DNA of 64,000 bases from Bacillus sp. EB106-08-02-XG196 (GCF_013396335.1 NZ_JABWSY010000023.1:7509-71508), one strand, 5' to 3'. Positions 41,605 through 50,741 are shown, counted from the first letter of the stretch. The notes: generated from the sequence alone by a model not told the origin. Made by a program: numbers and translations.

Positions 41605-44600
41605 TTATTCCTTGGAACCAACCTTTTCAGATTCAAATGCTTGTGTTTCTGGAACGATGTTTAATGTATCGACTTGCTGTAAGTCATCGTCATCTTCCGT
41701 ATCACGCATTTCAATTTCTTTTTCATCACCAGAAAGGATTTTTACATCCATTCCTAGACTTTGAAGTTCTTTTATTAATACTTTAAATGATTCAGGAACT
41801 CCTGGTTCCGGTACATTTTCACCTTTTACTATCGCTTCGTACGTTTTCACACGACCCACCACGTCATCTGATTTTACTGTCAGAATCTCTTGTAGTGTAT
41901 ATGCAGCACCGTATGCTTCAAGCGCCCAAACCTCCATCTCTCCGAAACGCTGTCCGCCAAATTGTGCTTTACCGCCAAGTGGCTGCTGCGTTACAAGTGA
42001 GTAAGGTCCAGTTGAACGTGCATGGAGTTTATCATCAACCATGTGAGCAAGTTTAATCATATACATGACACCTACAGACACACGATTATCGAACGGTTCA
42101 CCCGTACGTCCATCATATAATACAGTTTTTGCATCATTTGCCATTCCAGCTTCTTCAATCGTTCCCCAAACATCTTCTTCACGTGCACCGTCAAATACCG
42201 GTGAAGCAACGTGGATTCCAAGAGCTCGAGCTGCCATTCCTAAATGAAGCTCCAGCACCTGACCGATGTTCATACGCGAAGGAACACCTAAAGGATTCAA
42301 CATAATATCAATTGGGGTACCATCCGGTAAATACGGCATATCCTCTTCTGGCAATATTCGAGAAATAACCCCTTTATTACCATGGCGTCCTGCCATTTTA
42401 TCCCCTTCATGAATCTTACGCTTCTGAACGATATATACACGAACTAGCTGATTTACGCCTGGTGGCAATTCATCGCCATCTTCACGATTAAAGACCTTAA
42501 CGTCAAGGACAATACCGCCTCCGCCATGCGGAACTCTTAGGGAAGTATCACGAACTTCTCGTGCTTTTTCACCAAAGATAGCGTGTAGTAATCTTTCTTC
42601 TGCAGTAAGTTCCGTAACTCCTTTTGGTGTTACTTTACCTACTAGCAAGTCACCGTCTTTTACTTCAGCACCCGTACGGATAATTCCACGCTCATCCAAA
42701 TTACGAAGGGCATCTTCCCCTACATTCGGAATGTCACGGGTAATCTCTTCAGGTCCAAGTTTTGTATCACGTGATTCAGACTCATATTCTTCAATATGAA
42801 TAGAAGTATATACATCATCTTTTACAAGACGTTCACTCATAATGATCGCATCTTCATAGTTGTAACCGTCCCAGTTAACGAAGCCAACTAAAACGTTACG
42901 ACCTAGAGCTAGTTCACCCAGTTCCATTGAAGGACCATCCGCTAGAATCTCCCCTTTTGTTACGTGGTTACCCACCGCAACAATCGGGCGTTGATTATAA
43001 CAGGTTCCTTGATTAGAACGAATGAATTTCAACATTTTATATTTATCAAGGTCACCTTTCACTTCTTGACCATCGACCGTATTAATTCGACGCACCCAAA
43101 CCTCACGTGCCTCAACATGCTCAACAATACCTTCGTGCTTACAGATAACTGCTGCTCCCGAGTCTTTACCAGAAACATATTCCATTCCTGTTCCAACTCT
43201 TGGTGCTTCCGGCTGCAGGAGCGGCACGGCTTGACGCTGCATGTTCGCTCCCATCAATGCACGGTTAGAGTCATCATTTTCTAAGAACGGAATACAAGCT
43301 GTTGCCGCAGAAACTACCTGTTTAGGAGATACATCCATATAGTCGATACGGTCACGTTTTACTACCGTGTTCTCACCACGGAAACGAGCAACAATATCTT
43401 CATCAATAAATGTACCGTCATCGCTAAGGCGAGAATTCGCTTGTGCTACAACATAATTATCCTCTTCATCTGCTGTTAAGTAATCGATTCGGCTTGTAAC
43501 CTTTCCAGTATCAGGATCAATCCGGCGATATGGAGTTTCAATAAAGCCAAAACGGTTTACTTTTGCAAAGGATGAAAGTGAGTTAATCAAACCAATGTTT
43601 GGTCCCTCTGGCGTTTCAATCGGACACATACGGCCATAGTGGGAATAGTGAACGTCACGCACTTCAAATCCAGCACGTTCACGAGTTAATCCACCAGGTC
43701 CTAACGCAGATAAACGGCGCTTATGTGTCAATTCTGCAAGTGGATTTGTTTGATCCATAAATTGCGATAATTGAGAGCTTCCAAAGAACTCTTTTATCGA
43801 AGCAATTACAGGACGGATGTTGATTAACTGCTGCGGTGTGATCGTAGCAGTATCTTGAATGGACATTCTCTCACGAACCACACGTTCCATACGTGACAAA
43901 CCAATTCGGAACTGATTTTGAAGCAATTCGCCAACAGAACGCAGACGTCTGTTTCCTAAATGGTCAATGTCATCTGTATCGCCGACACCGTGTAATAAGT
44001 TAAAGAAATAACTGATAGATGAAATGATATCAGCAGGTGTAATGTTTTTAATCGGCTCTGCAACATAAGCATTGCCTAGCACATTAATAACTTTTTCACC
44101 ATCATCATTTGGTGCATAAATTTTTATTCCTTGAAGAATGATTTCTTCCTGTACTACACCACCAGCTGGATTAAAGCCTTTGAAATTAATATCCTTTTCC
44201 AAAGCAGGGATAATTCGATCTAGATTTCTTCGATCTAAAAGTGTCCCTTTTTCTGCAATAATTTCACCTGTTTCAGGATCGACAAGTGATTCAGCCAAAC
44301 GCTGATTAAATAAGCGATTTTTAATATGGAGTTTCTTATTAATTTTATAACGACCTACATTTGCAAGGTCATATCTCTTTGGATCAAAGAATCTTGAAAC
44401 CAATAAACTCTTTGCGTTTTCAACGGTAGGAGGTTCACCTGGACGCAGGCGCTCATAAATCTCTAAAAGCGCTTTTTCTACTCCCTCAGTGTTGTCCTTT
44501 TCAAGAGTATTTCGAATGTACTCGTTATCTCCAATCAATTCAATGATTTCTTGATCAGAGCCGAAGCCAAGTGCACGCAAAAGAACCGTAACGGGCAGTT

Positions 44601-45165
44601 TCCGAGTACGATCTATTCTGACATATACGACATCTTTGGCGTCTGTTTCATATTCAAGCCAAGCGCCGCGGTTCGGAATTACTGTAGCTGTAAAACCTTT
44701 TTTTCCGTTCTTATCAAGTTTTCCACTAAAGTATACGCTCGGTGAACGTACTAACTGTGAAACGATAACACGTTCTGCCCCATTGATGACAAACGTACCT
44801 GTTTCAGTCATGAGTGGAAAGTCACCCATAAAAACATCTTGGTCTTTTACTTCGCCTGTTTCTTTGTTTACAAGACGTACTTTTACACGCAATGGTGCAG
44901 AATATGTAACGTCCCGCTCTTTTGATTCCGCAACAACATACTTCGGTTCGCCAAGGCTGTAATCAATAAATTCTAGTGATAGGTTACCAGTAAAGTCTTC
45001 AATCGGTGAAATATCCTGGAACATTTCACGCAATCCCTCATCAAGAAACCATTGATATGAAGAGGTTTGGATTTCAATTAGATTTGGTAATTCTAAAACT
45101 TCACTGATTCGTGCGTAACTTCTTCGTTGGCGGTGTCGTCCATACTGAACTAGTTGACCTGTCAA
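41605..45165 (-). CDS. rpoB: RNA polymerase beta subunit
   Basis: 1186 residues from a TTG start (LTGQLVQYGRHRQRRSYAR), which has TGAGGGGTGAATCAG upstream; B. subtilis rpoB also uses TTG here. An in-frame GTG three codons earlier sits on the ribosome site. The rifampicin cluster (LSQFMDQTNPLAELTHKRRL) looks wild type. The C-terminal region ends with an acidic tail (DTEDDDDLQQVDTL). Confidence 0.98.
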   Translation of the reverse strand: MTGQLVQYGRHRQRRSYARISEVLELPNLIEIQTSSYQWFLDEGLREMFQDISPIEDFTGNLSLEFIDYSLGEPKYVVAESKERDVTYSAPLRVKVRLVNKETGEVKDQDVFMGDFPLMTETGTFVINGAERVIVSQLVRSPSVYFSGKLDKNGKKGFTATVIPNRGAWLEYETDAKDVVYVRIDRTRKLPVTVLLRALGFGSDQEIIELIGDNEYIRNTLEKDNTEGVEKALLEIYERLRPGEPPTVENAKSLLVSRFFDPKRYDLANVGRYKINKKLHIKNRLFNQRLAESLVDPETGEIIAEKGTLLDRRNLDRIIPALEKDINFKGFNPAGGVVQEEIILQGIKIYAPNDDGEKVINVLGNAYVAEPIKNITPADIISSISYFFNLLHGVGDTDDIDHLGNRRLRSVGELLQNQFRIGLSRMERVVRERMSIQDTATITPQQLINIRPVIASIKEFFGSSQLSQFMDQTNPLAELTHKRRLSALGPGGLTRERAGFEVRDVHYSHYGRMCPIETPEGPNIGLINSLSSFAKVNRFGFIETPYRRIDPDTGKVTSRIDYLTADEEDNYVVAQANSRLSDDGTFIDEDIVARFRGENTVVKRDRIDYMDVSPKQVVSAATACIPFLENDDSNRALMGANMQRQAVPLLQPEAPRVGTGMEYVSGKDSGAAVICKHEGIVEHVEAREVWVRRINTVDGQEVKGDLDKYKMLKFIRSNQGTCYNQRPIVAVGNHVTKGEILADGPSMELGELALGRNVLVGFVNWDGYNYEDAIIMSERLVKDDVYTSIHIEEYESESRDTKLGPEEITRDIPNVGEDALRNLDERGIIRTGAEVKDGDLLVGKVTPKGVTELTAEERLLHAIFGEKAREVRDTSLRVPHGGGGIVLDVKVFNREDGDELPPGVNQLVRVYIVQKRKIHEGDKMAGRHGNKGVISRILPEEDMPYLPDGTPIDIMLNPLGVPSRMNIGQVLELHLGMAARALGIHVASPVFDGAREEDVWGTIEEAGMANDAKTVLYDGRTGEPFDNRVSVGVMYMIKLAHMVDDKLHARSTGPYSLVTQQPLGGKAQFGGQRFGEMEVWALEAYGAAYTLQEILTVKSDDVVGRVKTYEAIVKGENVPEPGVPESFKVLIKELQSLGMDVKILSGDEKEIEMRDTEDDDDLQQVDTLNIVPETQAFESEKVGSKE

Positions 45166-45248
45166 CTGATTCACCCCTCAAATCAAGCGTTTTTATAATA
45201 CATATATTTTGGTCTTATGAAAGGAACAAAAGGAGTTCCTCCATTAGA

Positions 45249-45284
45249 CAAAAAAAGAAAAAGGGTTTTTATTTCTTAAAAACC
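45249..45284 (-). terminator. U-rich hairpin upstream of rpoB, possible attenuator
   Basis: GGTTTTT pairs with AAAAACC around AAGAAAT, followed by CTTTTTCTTTTTTT on the minus strand. It is about 85 bp before the rpoB start. TTGACT near 45427 may belong to an rpoB promoter, but no good -10 at the right distance was found. Confidence 0.5.
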
Positions 45285-45429
45285 ACATTTTCACATTTTG
45301 ACTATTATTTTGTCATCTTTTCCGTCTTAAACATGTTTTATACTTATAAAATAAGTATTTTCAGGAATAATTCGGAAAATATTATGATGGCATTTTATAA
45401 TGCTAACATAGGTGACAATTTCAAGTCAA

Positions 45430-46029
45430 CTATTTTACAGCCCTAATAATAAAATAACCTTTAGACTTGTCAATAGTATCTACTGTGGTAAAAAGTTCTT
45501 TTAATTTTTCAATAGCAGAAGGTGCACCTTGTTTCTTCTGAATGACCACCCAAAGCTCTCCCTGGGTGACTAAATGCTTATAACTCTGTTCAAAAATGTC
45601 GTGAACCGTCTTTTTTCCTGCTCTAATAGGCGGGTTTGTTAATATAGCAGCAAAGTTTGATTGCTTAACATTTATCAAAGTATCACTTTCATAAATTTCA
45701 ACATTATCTACCGCATTTTGCCTTGCATTTTCCAACGCTAACTCAATAGCCCGTTCATTTACATCAATCATATGTACAATGCGCTCCGGATAATTCTTTG
45801 CAATCGACAGACCGATTGGACCATAGCCGCAGCCTACATCTAGAACAGGTCCTTCAACATTTGGCAATACAAAAGCTTCTATTAATAAGCGGGAGCCAAA
45901 ATCTACTTCCTTCTTTGAAAATACGCCGTTATCTGTTTTAAAACGAAATAACACATTCCTTAAGGTGAAGTCCCAATATTTCGGTTCACTTTCGACCTTT
46001 TGGGTGCGAGAATAGTAATGTTCAGACAA
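45430..46029 (-). CDS. RsmC-like class I methyltransferase (YbxB)
   Basis: 199 residues from a TTG that follows CAGGAGGTGAGTTTA and gives (M)SEHYYSRTQKVES; a longer frame upstream has no ribosome site. SAM-binding motif I is VLDVGCGYGPIGLSIA and the catalytic motif is LTNPPIRAGK. This matches the C-terminal half of RsmC (16S rRNA G1207). In B. subtilis ybxB has the same place between rplL and rpoB. The exact target is inferred from the family. Confidence 0.9.
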   Translation of the reverse strand: MSEHYYSRTQKVESEPKYWDFTLRNVLFRFKTDNGVFSKKEVDFGSRLLIEAFVLPNVEGPVLDVGCGYGPIGLSIAKNYPERIVHMIDVNERAIELALENARQNAVDNVEIYESDTLINVKQSNFAAILTNPPIRAGKKTVHDIFEQSYKHLVTQGELWVVIQKKQGAPSAIEKLKELFTTVDTIDKSKGYFIIRAVK

Positions 46030-46126
46030 TAAACTCACCTCCTGAGGAGTGTTCATTAATGAGGTTACCTGAGGAAAAAATCTAATATCCAGCGGAAACG
46101 CCAAGGCACTTCGCTTTTAAGCATCG

Positions 46127-46153
46127 AAAAAAAGCCCGCTTATACAGCGAGCT
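46127..46153 (-). terminator. Terminator after rplJ-rplL
   Basis: AGCTCGC pairs with GCGGGCT on the minus strand, followed by seven T, 15 bp after the rplL stop. Confidence 0.85.
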
Positions 46154-46167
46154 TTTCTATTAGGTTA

Positions 46168-46527
46168 TTACTTAACTTCAACGTTAGCTCCAACTTCAGC
46201 AAGTTTAGCTTTGATTTCTTCAGCTTCTTCTTTAGAAACGCCTTCTTTAACAGCTTTTGGAGTGTTGTCAACAAGGTCTTTTGCTTCTTTAAGACCAAGA
46301 CCAGTGATTTCACGTACAGCTTTGATAACCTTGATTTTTTGATCGCCAGCGCTAGCTAGGATTACATCAAATTCAGTTTGCTCTTCAACAGCCGCTACAG
46401 CCGCTCCGCCCATTGCTACTGGTGCAGCAGCAGTTACGCCGAATTCTTCTTCGATTGCTTTTACTAGATCGTTAAGTTCTAAAACAGTCATAGATTTAAC
46501 TGCTTCAATGATTTGTTCTTTAGTCAT
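46168..46527 (-). CDS. rplL: Ribosomal protein bL12 (L7/L12)
   Basis: A 119-residue stalk protein. The N-terminal dimerisation helix (LNDLVKAIEEEFGV), Ala-rich hinge (about 33-50) and C-terminal factor-binding domain (KIKVIKAVREITGLGLKEAK) are all clear. Confidence 0.99.
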   Translation of the reverse strand: MTKEQIIEAVKSMTVLELNDLVKAIEEEFGVTAAAPVAMGGAAVAAVEEQTEFDVILASAGDQKIKVIKAVREITGLGLKEAKDLVDNTPKAVKEGVSKEEAEEIKAKLAEVGANVEVK

Positions 46528-46581
46528 TTTAATGTTCCTCCTTAGTTTTCATTCCGTATTGGTTAAGCGATAAGTTTTAAC

Positions 46582-47082
46582 TTACGCGCCTTGTTCTTCT
46601 TTTTGGTCTGCAACTGCTTTTGTAGCAAGAGCAAGGTTGCGGATTGGAGCTTGTAGTACGCTGAGTAGCATAGAAAGCAAGCCTTCGCGTGAAGGTAGTT
46701 CTGCAAGTGCTTTAACCTCTTCAACTGTTGCTACATTGCCTTCGATTACACCAGCTTTAATTTCAAGTGCATCGTGCTTTTTAGCAAAGTCATTAAGAAT
46801 CTTTGCAGGTGCTACTACATCTTCCGTACTGAACGCAATTGCGTTAGGACCTGTTAATGCTGCATTTAACTCTGAAAGTTCAGCTGCATCTGCTGCACGA
46901 CGAGTCATAGAGTTTTTGTAAACCTTGAAGTCGATACCAGCTTCACGAAGCTGCTTACGAAGTTCAGTAACTTCAGCAACAGTCAGCCCACGGTAGTCAA
47001 CTACGATTGTTGAAACACTAGCTTTTAACTTAGCTGTAATTTCATCAACGATTTGAATCTTTTGTTCGATTACGCTGCTCAT
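46582..47082 (-). CDS. rplJ: Ribosomal protein uL10
   Basis: 166 residues from MSSVIEQKIQIVDEI, whose ATG follows ACAGGAGGTGTAAAG; the longer in-frame extension runs through the leader and is rejected. It is the stalk base that binds L7/L12 dimers. Its expression is expected to be controlled by the L10 leader directly upstream. Confidence 0.98.
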   Translation of the reverse strand: MSSVIEQKIQIVDEITAKLKASVSTIVVDYRGLTVAEVTELRKQLREAGIDFKVYKNSMTRRAADAAELSELNAALTGPNAIAFSTEDVVAPAKILNDFAKKHDALEIKAGVIEGNVATVEEVKALAELPSREGLLSMLLSVLQAPIRNLALATKAVADQKEEQGA

Positions 47083-47089
47083 CTTTACA

Positions 47090-47250
47090 CCTCCTGTAGA
47101 ATATCTACATTTATACCAGGCAAAGTAAAACCTCCACATCAAAAGTCAGACATGGAGGTGCATACAATAGCCGAATGAATCAGCCCATTCTATCGCATTA
47201 CCTCGGCAGGAAATTAAGCATTAAAACGCACCTGCTGTCTTCAGTACAAA
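47090..47250 (-). ncRNA. L10 leader (autoregulatory RNA of rplJ-rplL)
   Basis: The minus strand carries GACAGCAGGTGCG, then TTAATTTCCTGCCGAGGTAA, then the pair ACCTCCATGT and GATGTGGAGGT followed by TTTTAC. This layout, between rplA and rplJ, matches the bacterial L10 leader, in which L10(L12)4 binds a kink-turn region and promotes an attenuator hairpin. Confidence 0.85.
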
Positions 47251-47314
47251 TGTTTTATTTAAACAACAAAATAGATTATATAAAATATACCTATACTTGT
47301 CAATTGGTAAAAAA

Positions 47315-48013
47315 TTACTTAACTGTTACAGATGAAGGATCAACCTTCACGCCAGGTCCCATTGTTGAAGTAACTGTTACGTTCTTCATGTATGTTCCCT
47401 TTGCAGCTGCAGGTTTAACTTTAACCATTGTTTCGAACACAGTTTTGAAGTTCTCAACAAGTTTTTCGTTTTCGAAAGATGATTTACCGATAGGTACGTG
47501 GATATTTCCAGCTTTATCTACACGGTACTCAACTTTACCTGCTTTAATTTCGTTAATAGCTCTAGTTACATCAAATGTTACTGTACCTGTTTTAGGGTTT
47601 GGCATTAAACCTTTTGGTCCTAATGTACGACCAAGCTTACCTACTTCACCCATCATGTCAGGAGTTGCTACGATTACATCAAAATCAAACCAACCTTGTT
47701 GGATTTTAGTGATGTATTCTGCATCGCCAACATAATCTGCACCAGCAGCTTCTGCTTCTTTCACTTTTTCACCCTTCGCGAATACTAAAACGCGTTGAGT
47801 TTTACCAGTTCCGTTTGGAAGTACAACTGCACCACGGATTTGCTGGTCAGCTTTCTTAGGATCTACACCTAAACGGAATGCAACTTCAAGTGTTGCATCA
47901 AATTTAGCATAATTAGTTTGCTTTGCAAGTTCGATTGCTTCAGCAACTGGATAAGCTTTTGTGTTATCAACAAGCTTAGCAGCTTCTAAATACTTTTTAC
48001 CTTTTTTAGCCAT
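47315..48013 (-). CDS. rplA: Ribosomal protein uL1
   Basis: A 232-residue L1-stalk protein. MAKKGKKYLEAAKLVDNTKA, GTLGPKGLMPNPKTGTV and the closing TSTMGPGVKVDPSSVTVK are typical. It follows rplK in the L11-L1 operon. Confidence 0.98.
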   Translation of the reverse strand: MAKKGKKYLEAAKLVDNTKAYPVAEAIELAKQTNYAKFDATLEVAFRLGVDPKKADQQIRGAVVLPNGTGKTQRVLVFAKGEKVKEAEAAGADYVGDAEYITKIQQGWFDFDVIVATPDMMGEVGKLGRTLGPKGLMPNPKTGTVTFDVTRAINEIKAGKVEYRVDKAGNIHVPIGKSSFENEKLVENFKTVFETMVKVKPAAAKGTYMKNVTVTSTMGPGVKVDPSSVTVK

Positions 48014-48059
48014 TTTTATTTCCTCCTAGATTGTGGTTTTAACGATTTACTCTCCCACG

Positions 48060-48085
48060 AATAAAGGTTGCGTAAGTAACGCAAC
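48060..48085 (-). other. Hairpin between rplK and rplA
   Basis: GGTTGCGT and ACGCAACC form an 8-bp stem with a 5-base loop, followed by TTTAT. It is a weak terminator or an L1/L11 regulatory structure. Confidence 0.5.
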
Positions 48086-48114
48086 CCCCTTCATTCAAAA
48101 ACAGTTTGCATGGA

Positions 48115-48540
48115 TTAGTCTTCGATAACGATTCCCATGCTGCGAGCAGTACCTTCAACCATGCGCATTGCTGCTTCAACGCTTGCAGCGTTTAGGTCAG
48201 GCATTTTCTGTTCCGCAATCTCGCGTACTGTGGTACGCTTAACTGTTGCTACTTTATTACGGTTTGGTTCACCAGAACCAGACTGAATTCCAGCTGCTAC
48301 TTTCAGAAGAACTGCAGCAGGAGGAGTTTTTGTAATAAATGTAAATGAACGGTCTTCAAAAACCGTGATTTCAACAGGGATGATCAATCCAGCTTGATCT
48401 GCTGTACGAGCGTTAAATTCCTTACAGAATCCCATGATATTAACACCGGCTTGACCTAGTGCAGGACCAACTGGCGGTGCAGGATTTGCTTTACCAGCAG
48501 GGATTTGTAATTTAACAACTTTAATTACTTTTTTAGCCAC
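48115..48540 (-). CDS. rplK: Ribosomal protein uL11
   Basis: 141 residues from a GTG start (VAKKVIKVVKLQIPAGKANP) after AAGGAGGTGTGTCTC; the length equals B. subtilis L11. GTPase-centre protein, needed for RelA activation. PPVGPALGQAGVNIMGFCKE is the signature. Confidence 0.98.
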   Translation of the reverse strand: MAKKVIKVVKLQIPAGKANPAPPVGPALGQAGVNIMGFCKEFNARTADQAGLIIPVEITVFEDRSFTFITKTPPAAVLLKVAAGIQSGSGEPNRNKVATVKRTTVREIAEQKMPDLNAASVEAAMRMVEGTARSMGIVIED

Positions 48541-48559
48541 GAGACACACCTCCTTAAAG

Positions 48560-48700
48560 TCCGTGATGTGGTAATAGGGTTTTTACCCTCCCACTCAGGT
48601 ATCTGTCTTTATATAAAGATAAAGATCTTAGCAAAAGTCTTGTCTCTCGAAGAGACATACTGACCTATGAAATATTACCACTTTTTAAAAATGATTTCAA
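48560..48700 (-). promoter_or_regulatory. Promoter and structured leader of rplK-rplA
   Basis: TTGAAA (48700-48695) and TAATAT (48677-48672) with a 17-base spacer form the promoter. The roughly 110-nt leader holds GTCTCTTCGAGAGAC and a GGGAGGGTAAAAACCCT hairpin. A conserved-looking TATTACCACATCACGGAC lies just before the Shine-Dalgarno. Autoregulation by L1 or L11 is a reasonable guess. Confidence 0.6.
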
Positions 48701-48746
48701 GTTTTTTTCAAATTACTATTAATAATTCTTTAAATGTCCAGTTTCA

Positions 48747-48853
48747 GCGCCTAGAGGCTCGGGGTCATAAGCCACCCCCTGAAGAAGGCAAAATGCGCCT
48801 TCTTACAGGTTGCGTCTTATGCCTGTCGCCTCTGGGCAAGGCGCTTACACTTT
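48747..48853. repeat. Dispersed long palindrome, copy 2
   Basis: Outer arms GCGCCTAGAGGC and GCCTCTGGGCAAGGCGC, middle GGTCATAAG and TCTTATGCC, inner CCTGAAGAAGGC and GCGCCTTCTTACAGG. It shares the outer and middle blocks with 37801-37920 in inverted orientation but has a different inner stem. It lies between rplK and nusG, close to the nusG 3' end. Confidence 0.8.
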
Positions 48854-48858
48854 TCCAT

Positions 48859-49392
48859 TTACAACTTCTCAATCTGTGTAAATTCTAGTTCTACCGGTGT
48901 ATCCCGGCCAAACATATTAACGAGAACTTTAAGTTTTGCCTTGTCTTTATCCATTTCTTCTACTGTTCCTGTAAAGTTCATGAATGGACCTTCTTTTACC
49001 CGGACCGTTTCGCCAATTTCATAGTTTACATCGATGCGTTTCTCATCAACGCCCATGCGTTTTAGGATGACCACTACTTCTTCAGGCAGAAGCGGCGTTG
49101 GTTTTGATCCTGCTCCAGCAGAACCGACAAAACCAGTTACACCTGGAGTATTCCGGACAACATACCATGAATCATCTGTCATGACGATTTCAACAAGTAC
49201 ATAGCCTGGAAATACTTTTCTTTTCACTACTTTCGTTTTTCCATTTTTTATTTCTGTCTCTTCTTCTTCAGGCACTACGACACGGAAGATTTTATCCGTC
49301 ATACCCATCGATTCAACACGTTTTTCTAAATTTGCTTTGACCTTATTCTCATAACCTGAGTAAGTATGTAAAACATACCAATTTTTTTCCAT
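48859..49392 (-). CDS. nusG: Transcription elongation factor NusG
   Basis: A 177-residue protein. The NGN domain covers about 1-112 (WYVLHTYSGYENKVKANLEK, FPGYVLVEI) and the KOW domain about 125-177 (GPFMNFTGTVEEMD). It affects pausing and termination and joins ribosomes to polymerase via S10. A terminator-like hairpin lies 64 bp before its start. Confidence 0.98.
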   Translation of the reverse strand: MEKNWYVLHTYSGYENKVKANLEKRVESMGMTDKIFRVVVPEEEETEIKNGKTKVVKRKVFPGYVLVEIVMTDDSWYVVRNTPGVTGFVGSAGAGSKPTPLLPEEVVVILKRMGVDEKRIDVNYEIGETVRVKEGPFMNFTGTVEEMDKDKAKLKVLVNMFGRDTPVELEFTQIEKL

Positions 49393-49456
49393 TCAAGAGG
49401 ACTAAACGTCCATCCCTCCCCGTACTTTCATAAAAATCTTTTAAAAACCAAATGAA

Positions 49457-49478
49457 AAAACCCGCTAAACGGGCTTTA
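49457..49478 (-). terminator. Intrinsic terminator between secE and nusG
   Basis: GCCCG pairs with CGGGT around TTTA and is followed by TTTTTT on the minus strand, within the 135-bp secE-nusG gap. Because secE and nusG are normally co-transcribed, this may act as an attenuator for nusG. Confidence 0.8.
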
Positions 49479-49527
49479 CTTAAGAATTTGTTTTATTATT
49501 CACCATTATACCATGAAATACCTTTTA

Positions 49528-49710
49528 TTATTCAAGGATAACTCGAATCAATTTTGAAATACCTAAATCGATTACTCCAAAAAATATTGCAAAAAAAGCA
49601 ACTGTTGTAATAACAGTAATAGTATAGCGAGTTAGTTCCTTACGTTTCGGCCAACTAACTTTTCTCATTTCACGTAAAATATCACTGAAGAAATTCTTTA
49701 AGCGTTGCAT
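49528..49710 (-). CDS. secE: Preprotein translocase subunit SecE
   Basis: A 60-residue single-span form typical of Gram-positives. The amphipathic part FFSDILREMRKVSWPKRKEL is followed by a membrane helix at about 32-55. It clamps SecY in the Sec channel. It lies 49 bp after rpmGB. Confidence 0.97.
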   Translation of the reverse strand: MQRLKNFFSDILREMRKVSWPKRKELTRYTITVITTVAFFAIFFGVIDLGISKLIRVILE

Positions 49711-49759
49711 ATCTGTAACCCTCCAACTATCGGAATAACATTGCTAGTATGAATAAAAA

Positions 49760-49906
49760 TCACTTAGTTTCTCGGTGGATTGTATGGGCGGCGCATGTTT
49801 TGCAATATTTTTTTAATTCCAATCGTTCTGATTGTAACTGATTTGCATTCGTCGAGTAATTACGTGACCCACAGTCAGCACATGCCAGAATAATCTTTTT
49901 ACTCAT
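49760..49906 (-). CDS. rpmGB: Ribosomal protein bL33 (zinc-binding form)
   Basis: A 48-codon gene starting MSKKIILACADCGSRNY and ending THRETK-like HTIHRETK. Cys9, Cys12, Cys35 and Cys38 form the zinc site. The start follows AAGGTGACACATT. It sits between sigH and secE as in B. subtilis. Confidence 0.95.
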   Translation of the reverse strand: MSKKIILACADCGSRNYSTNANQLQSERLELKKYCKTCAAHTIHRETK

Positions 49907-50019
49907 AATGTGTCACCTTCAATATCCATCTTTTATATCCTTAAAAATGTAACATGACCCCTAATCATTGTCAACATCATGCGTGAAGGTGTTCATCCAA
50001 ATGTCACCGTTTTCAAAAA

Positions 50020-50670
50020 TCAGAGACTAAATTCCCTAATTTCTAAATACCGTTCTAATTTTCTTTTTACACGTTGCAGAGCATTATCAATTGATTTAAC
50101 ATGCCGATTCAGTTCTTCTGATATCTCTTGATAGGATTGCCCATCGAGGTATAACGCCAAAACCTTACGTTCTAAATCGCTCAATAATTCAGTCATTTTC
50201 ACTTCTATGTGATCGAATTCTTCTTGATTAATGATCAGTTCCTCTGGGTCAAGCACCTTTGCGCCAGAAAGGACATCCATTAATGTGCGGTCGGATTCTT
50301 CATCATAGATGGGTTTATCCAATGATACATAGGAATTTAATGGTATGTGCTTTTGTCTTGTTGCTGTCTTAATGGCAGTGATAATTTGTCGGGTGATACA
50401 AAGTTCAGCAAACGCCTTAAAGGAGGTAAGCTTGTCCTCGCGAAAGTCACGTATTGCCTTATACAGCCCAATCATTCCCTCTTGAACAATATCTTCTTTA
50501 TCAGCACCGATTAAGAAGTAGGACCTTGCCTTTGCACGTACAAAATTTCGATATTTGTGGATTAAATAATCCAAAGCCTCACTATTACCTTGGTGCACTA
50601 GATCTACAATTTCCTCGTCTTCCATTGATAAAAATAGCAGGTTGCTTTTTTCCCCGAAGTCTGTACTCAA
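50020..50670 (-). CDS. sigH: RNA polymerase sigma-H factor (Spo0H)
   Basis: A 216-residue sigma-70-family factor for the transition to stationary phase and sporulation entry. Region 2 holds LIHKYRNFVRAKARSYFLIG and DIVQEGMIGLYKAIRDF. Region 4 is SYQEISEELNRHVKSIDNAL. The start is a TTG after GGTGGAGGGGGATCTTAA. It is nearly collinear with B. subtilis SigH. Confidence 0.97.
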   Translation of the reverse strand: MSTDFGEKSNLLFLSMEDEEIVDLVHQGNSEALDYLIHKYRNFVRAKARSYFLIGADKEDIVQEGMIGLYKAIRDFREDKLTSFKAFAELCITRQIITAIKTATRQKHIPLNSYVSLDKPIYDEESDRTLMDVLSGAKVLDPEELIINQEEFDHIEVKMTELLSDLERKVLALYLDGQSYQEISEELNRHVKSIDNALQRVKRKLERYLEIREFSL

Positions 50671-50741
50671 TTAAGATCCCCCTCCACCGAACAAGCATAG
50701 ATAGTATTATTATACTGTCGAAAACTTTTGAGCGTCAACGC

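Noticed and set aside
43500..43800. Rifampicin-resistance change in RpoB
   Set aside because: The cluster LSQFMDQTNPLAELTHKRRL keeps the usual residues.
49393..49456. Promoter directly before nusG
   Set aside because: The 64 bases after the terminator show no -35/-10 pair with suitable spacing.
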